A stretch of 13,209 nt of DNA from assembly GCA_937980285.1 (NCBI GenBank), contig CALJQI010000173.1, positions 1 to 13,209 of the forward strand. Direction: 5' to 3'. Under the pieces are notes generated by a model that saw only the letters and a list, made by a program, of their open reading frames with translations, was not told the DNA's origin and did no database searches. Of the stretch, positions 12,940 through 13,209 are shown piece after piece; position 1 is the first letter of the stretch; each line of letters begins with the position of its first letter. This DNA is from an uncultured Gammaproteobacteria bacterium. GTDB lineage: Bacteria; Pseudomonadota; Gammaproteobacteria; GCA-001735895. The translations under genes and the position numbers were made by a program.

Positions 12940-13209
12940 TGGATCGGCCGTTGCCCGGCAGCGATATGGTAAAGCGGGCGCCACCCTCGGTCAGGTTCCG
13001 CGCGGACAACTTGCCGTTCATGCTGGCGATTATTCTGGCGGAAATGGAAAGCCCCAGCCCCAGGCCCGATTCACGGGTGGTGAAAAAGGGTTCGAAAATC
13101 CTGGATAAATCCTTTTCCTCGATACCCGGTCCGGAGTCATCGACGTAAATCAATACAGCTCCTTCGGCCCGCTCCGTGCTGATGCCGATACGCCCGTCAT
13201 TTTGGTCGC
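12926..13209 (-). CDS. Sensor histidine kinase, C-terminal ATP-binding part (5' end outside window)
   Basis: The last 93 residues of a histidine kinase are present, and the frame runs off the window edge. Visible are the G1 box in DDSGPGIEEKDL, the F box in IFEPFFTTR, and the G2 box in SGLGLGLSISARII. The final strand TEGGARFTISLPG then closes the HATPase domain. The C-terminus is short, with no attached receiver domain. The gene ends inside the first codons of the response-regulator gene (14-bp overlap), so the two form a two-component pair. By analogy with DctB it would be a membrane sensor for the transported compound, but its sensor part is not in the window. Confidence 0.92.
   Translation of the reverse strand, partial: DQNDGRIGISTERAEGAVLIYVDDSGPGIEEKDLSRIFEPFFTTRESGLGLGLSISARIIASMNGKLSARNLTEGGARFTISLPGNGRSNDSN

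Overview
The window looks like chromosomal DNA of a Gram-negative proteobacterium, most likely a gammaproteobacterium from water or sediment. The evidence is moderately GC-rich coding sequence with dense genes, an RND-type exporter paired with a periplasmic carrier and an outer-membrane barrel, a TRAP-TAXI transporter under an NtrC/DctD-type sigma-54 activator, and short interspersed palindromic repeats. I cannot name a genus. There are no rRNA, tRNA, CRISPR or transposase genes.

Left part (1-784): the 3' end of an unidentified two-helix membrane protein, then about 370 bp with no convincing intact gene. The last 80 bp hold a well-formed sigma-70 promoter framed by two operator-like dyads.

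Envelope transport locus (785-6267, + strand): a TetR/AcrR regulator, a two-repeat RND/MMPL permease, a secreted LolA-like protein and a predicted outer-membrane beta-barrel. The dyad seen twice before tetR occurs a third time just before the RND gene. This suggests the TetR protein represses both itself and the transport genes. The three transport genes would cover inner membrane, periplasm and outer membrane, as a candidate path for a lipid or other hydrophobic molecule. Palindromic repeats sit in every gap of this locus: two GNRA-loop hairpin elements with a compensatory base pair, and a 123-bp inverted-repeat element.

Middle (6268-7895): on the minus strand, a SDR-like NAD-binding protein whose best ribosome site points to an ATA start codon. 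Then a divergent, exported TlpA-like thioredoxin on the plus strand.

Right part (8012-13209, minus strand, transcribed right to left): the end of a sensor histidine kinase, an overlapping sigma-54-dependent response regulator, a TAXI solute-binding protein, a fused TRAP permease and a UspA-family protein. The gap before the binding-protein gene holds a complete set of sigma-54 control elements: a -24/-12 promoter with exact GG-N10-GC spacing, a perfect IHF consensus site, and two related dyads 32 bp apart as candidate enhancers. Two hairpins between the binding protein and the permease probably set their relative expression. The permease and UspA genes are coupled by a TAATG overlap. The whole reads as one sensed and inducible uptake system; its substrate cannot be told from the sequence.
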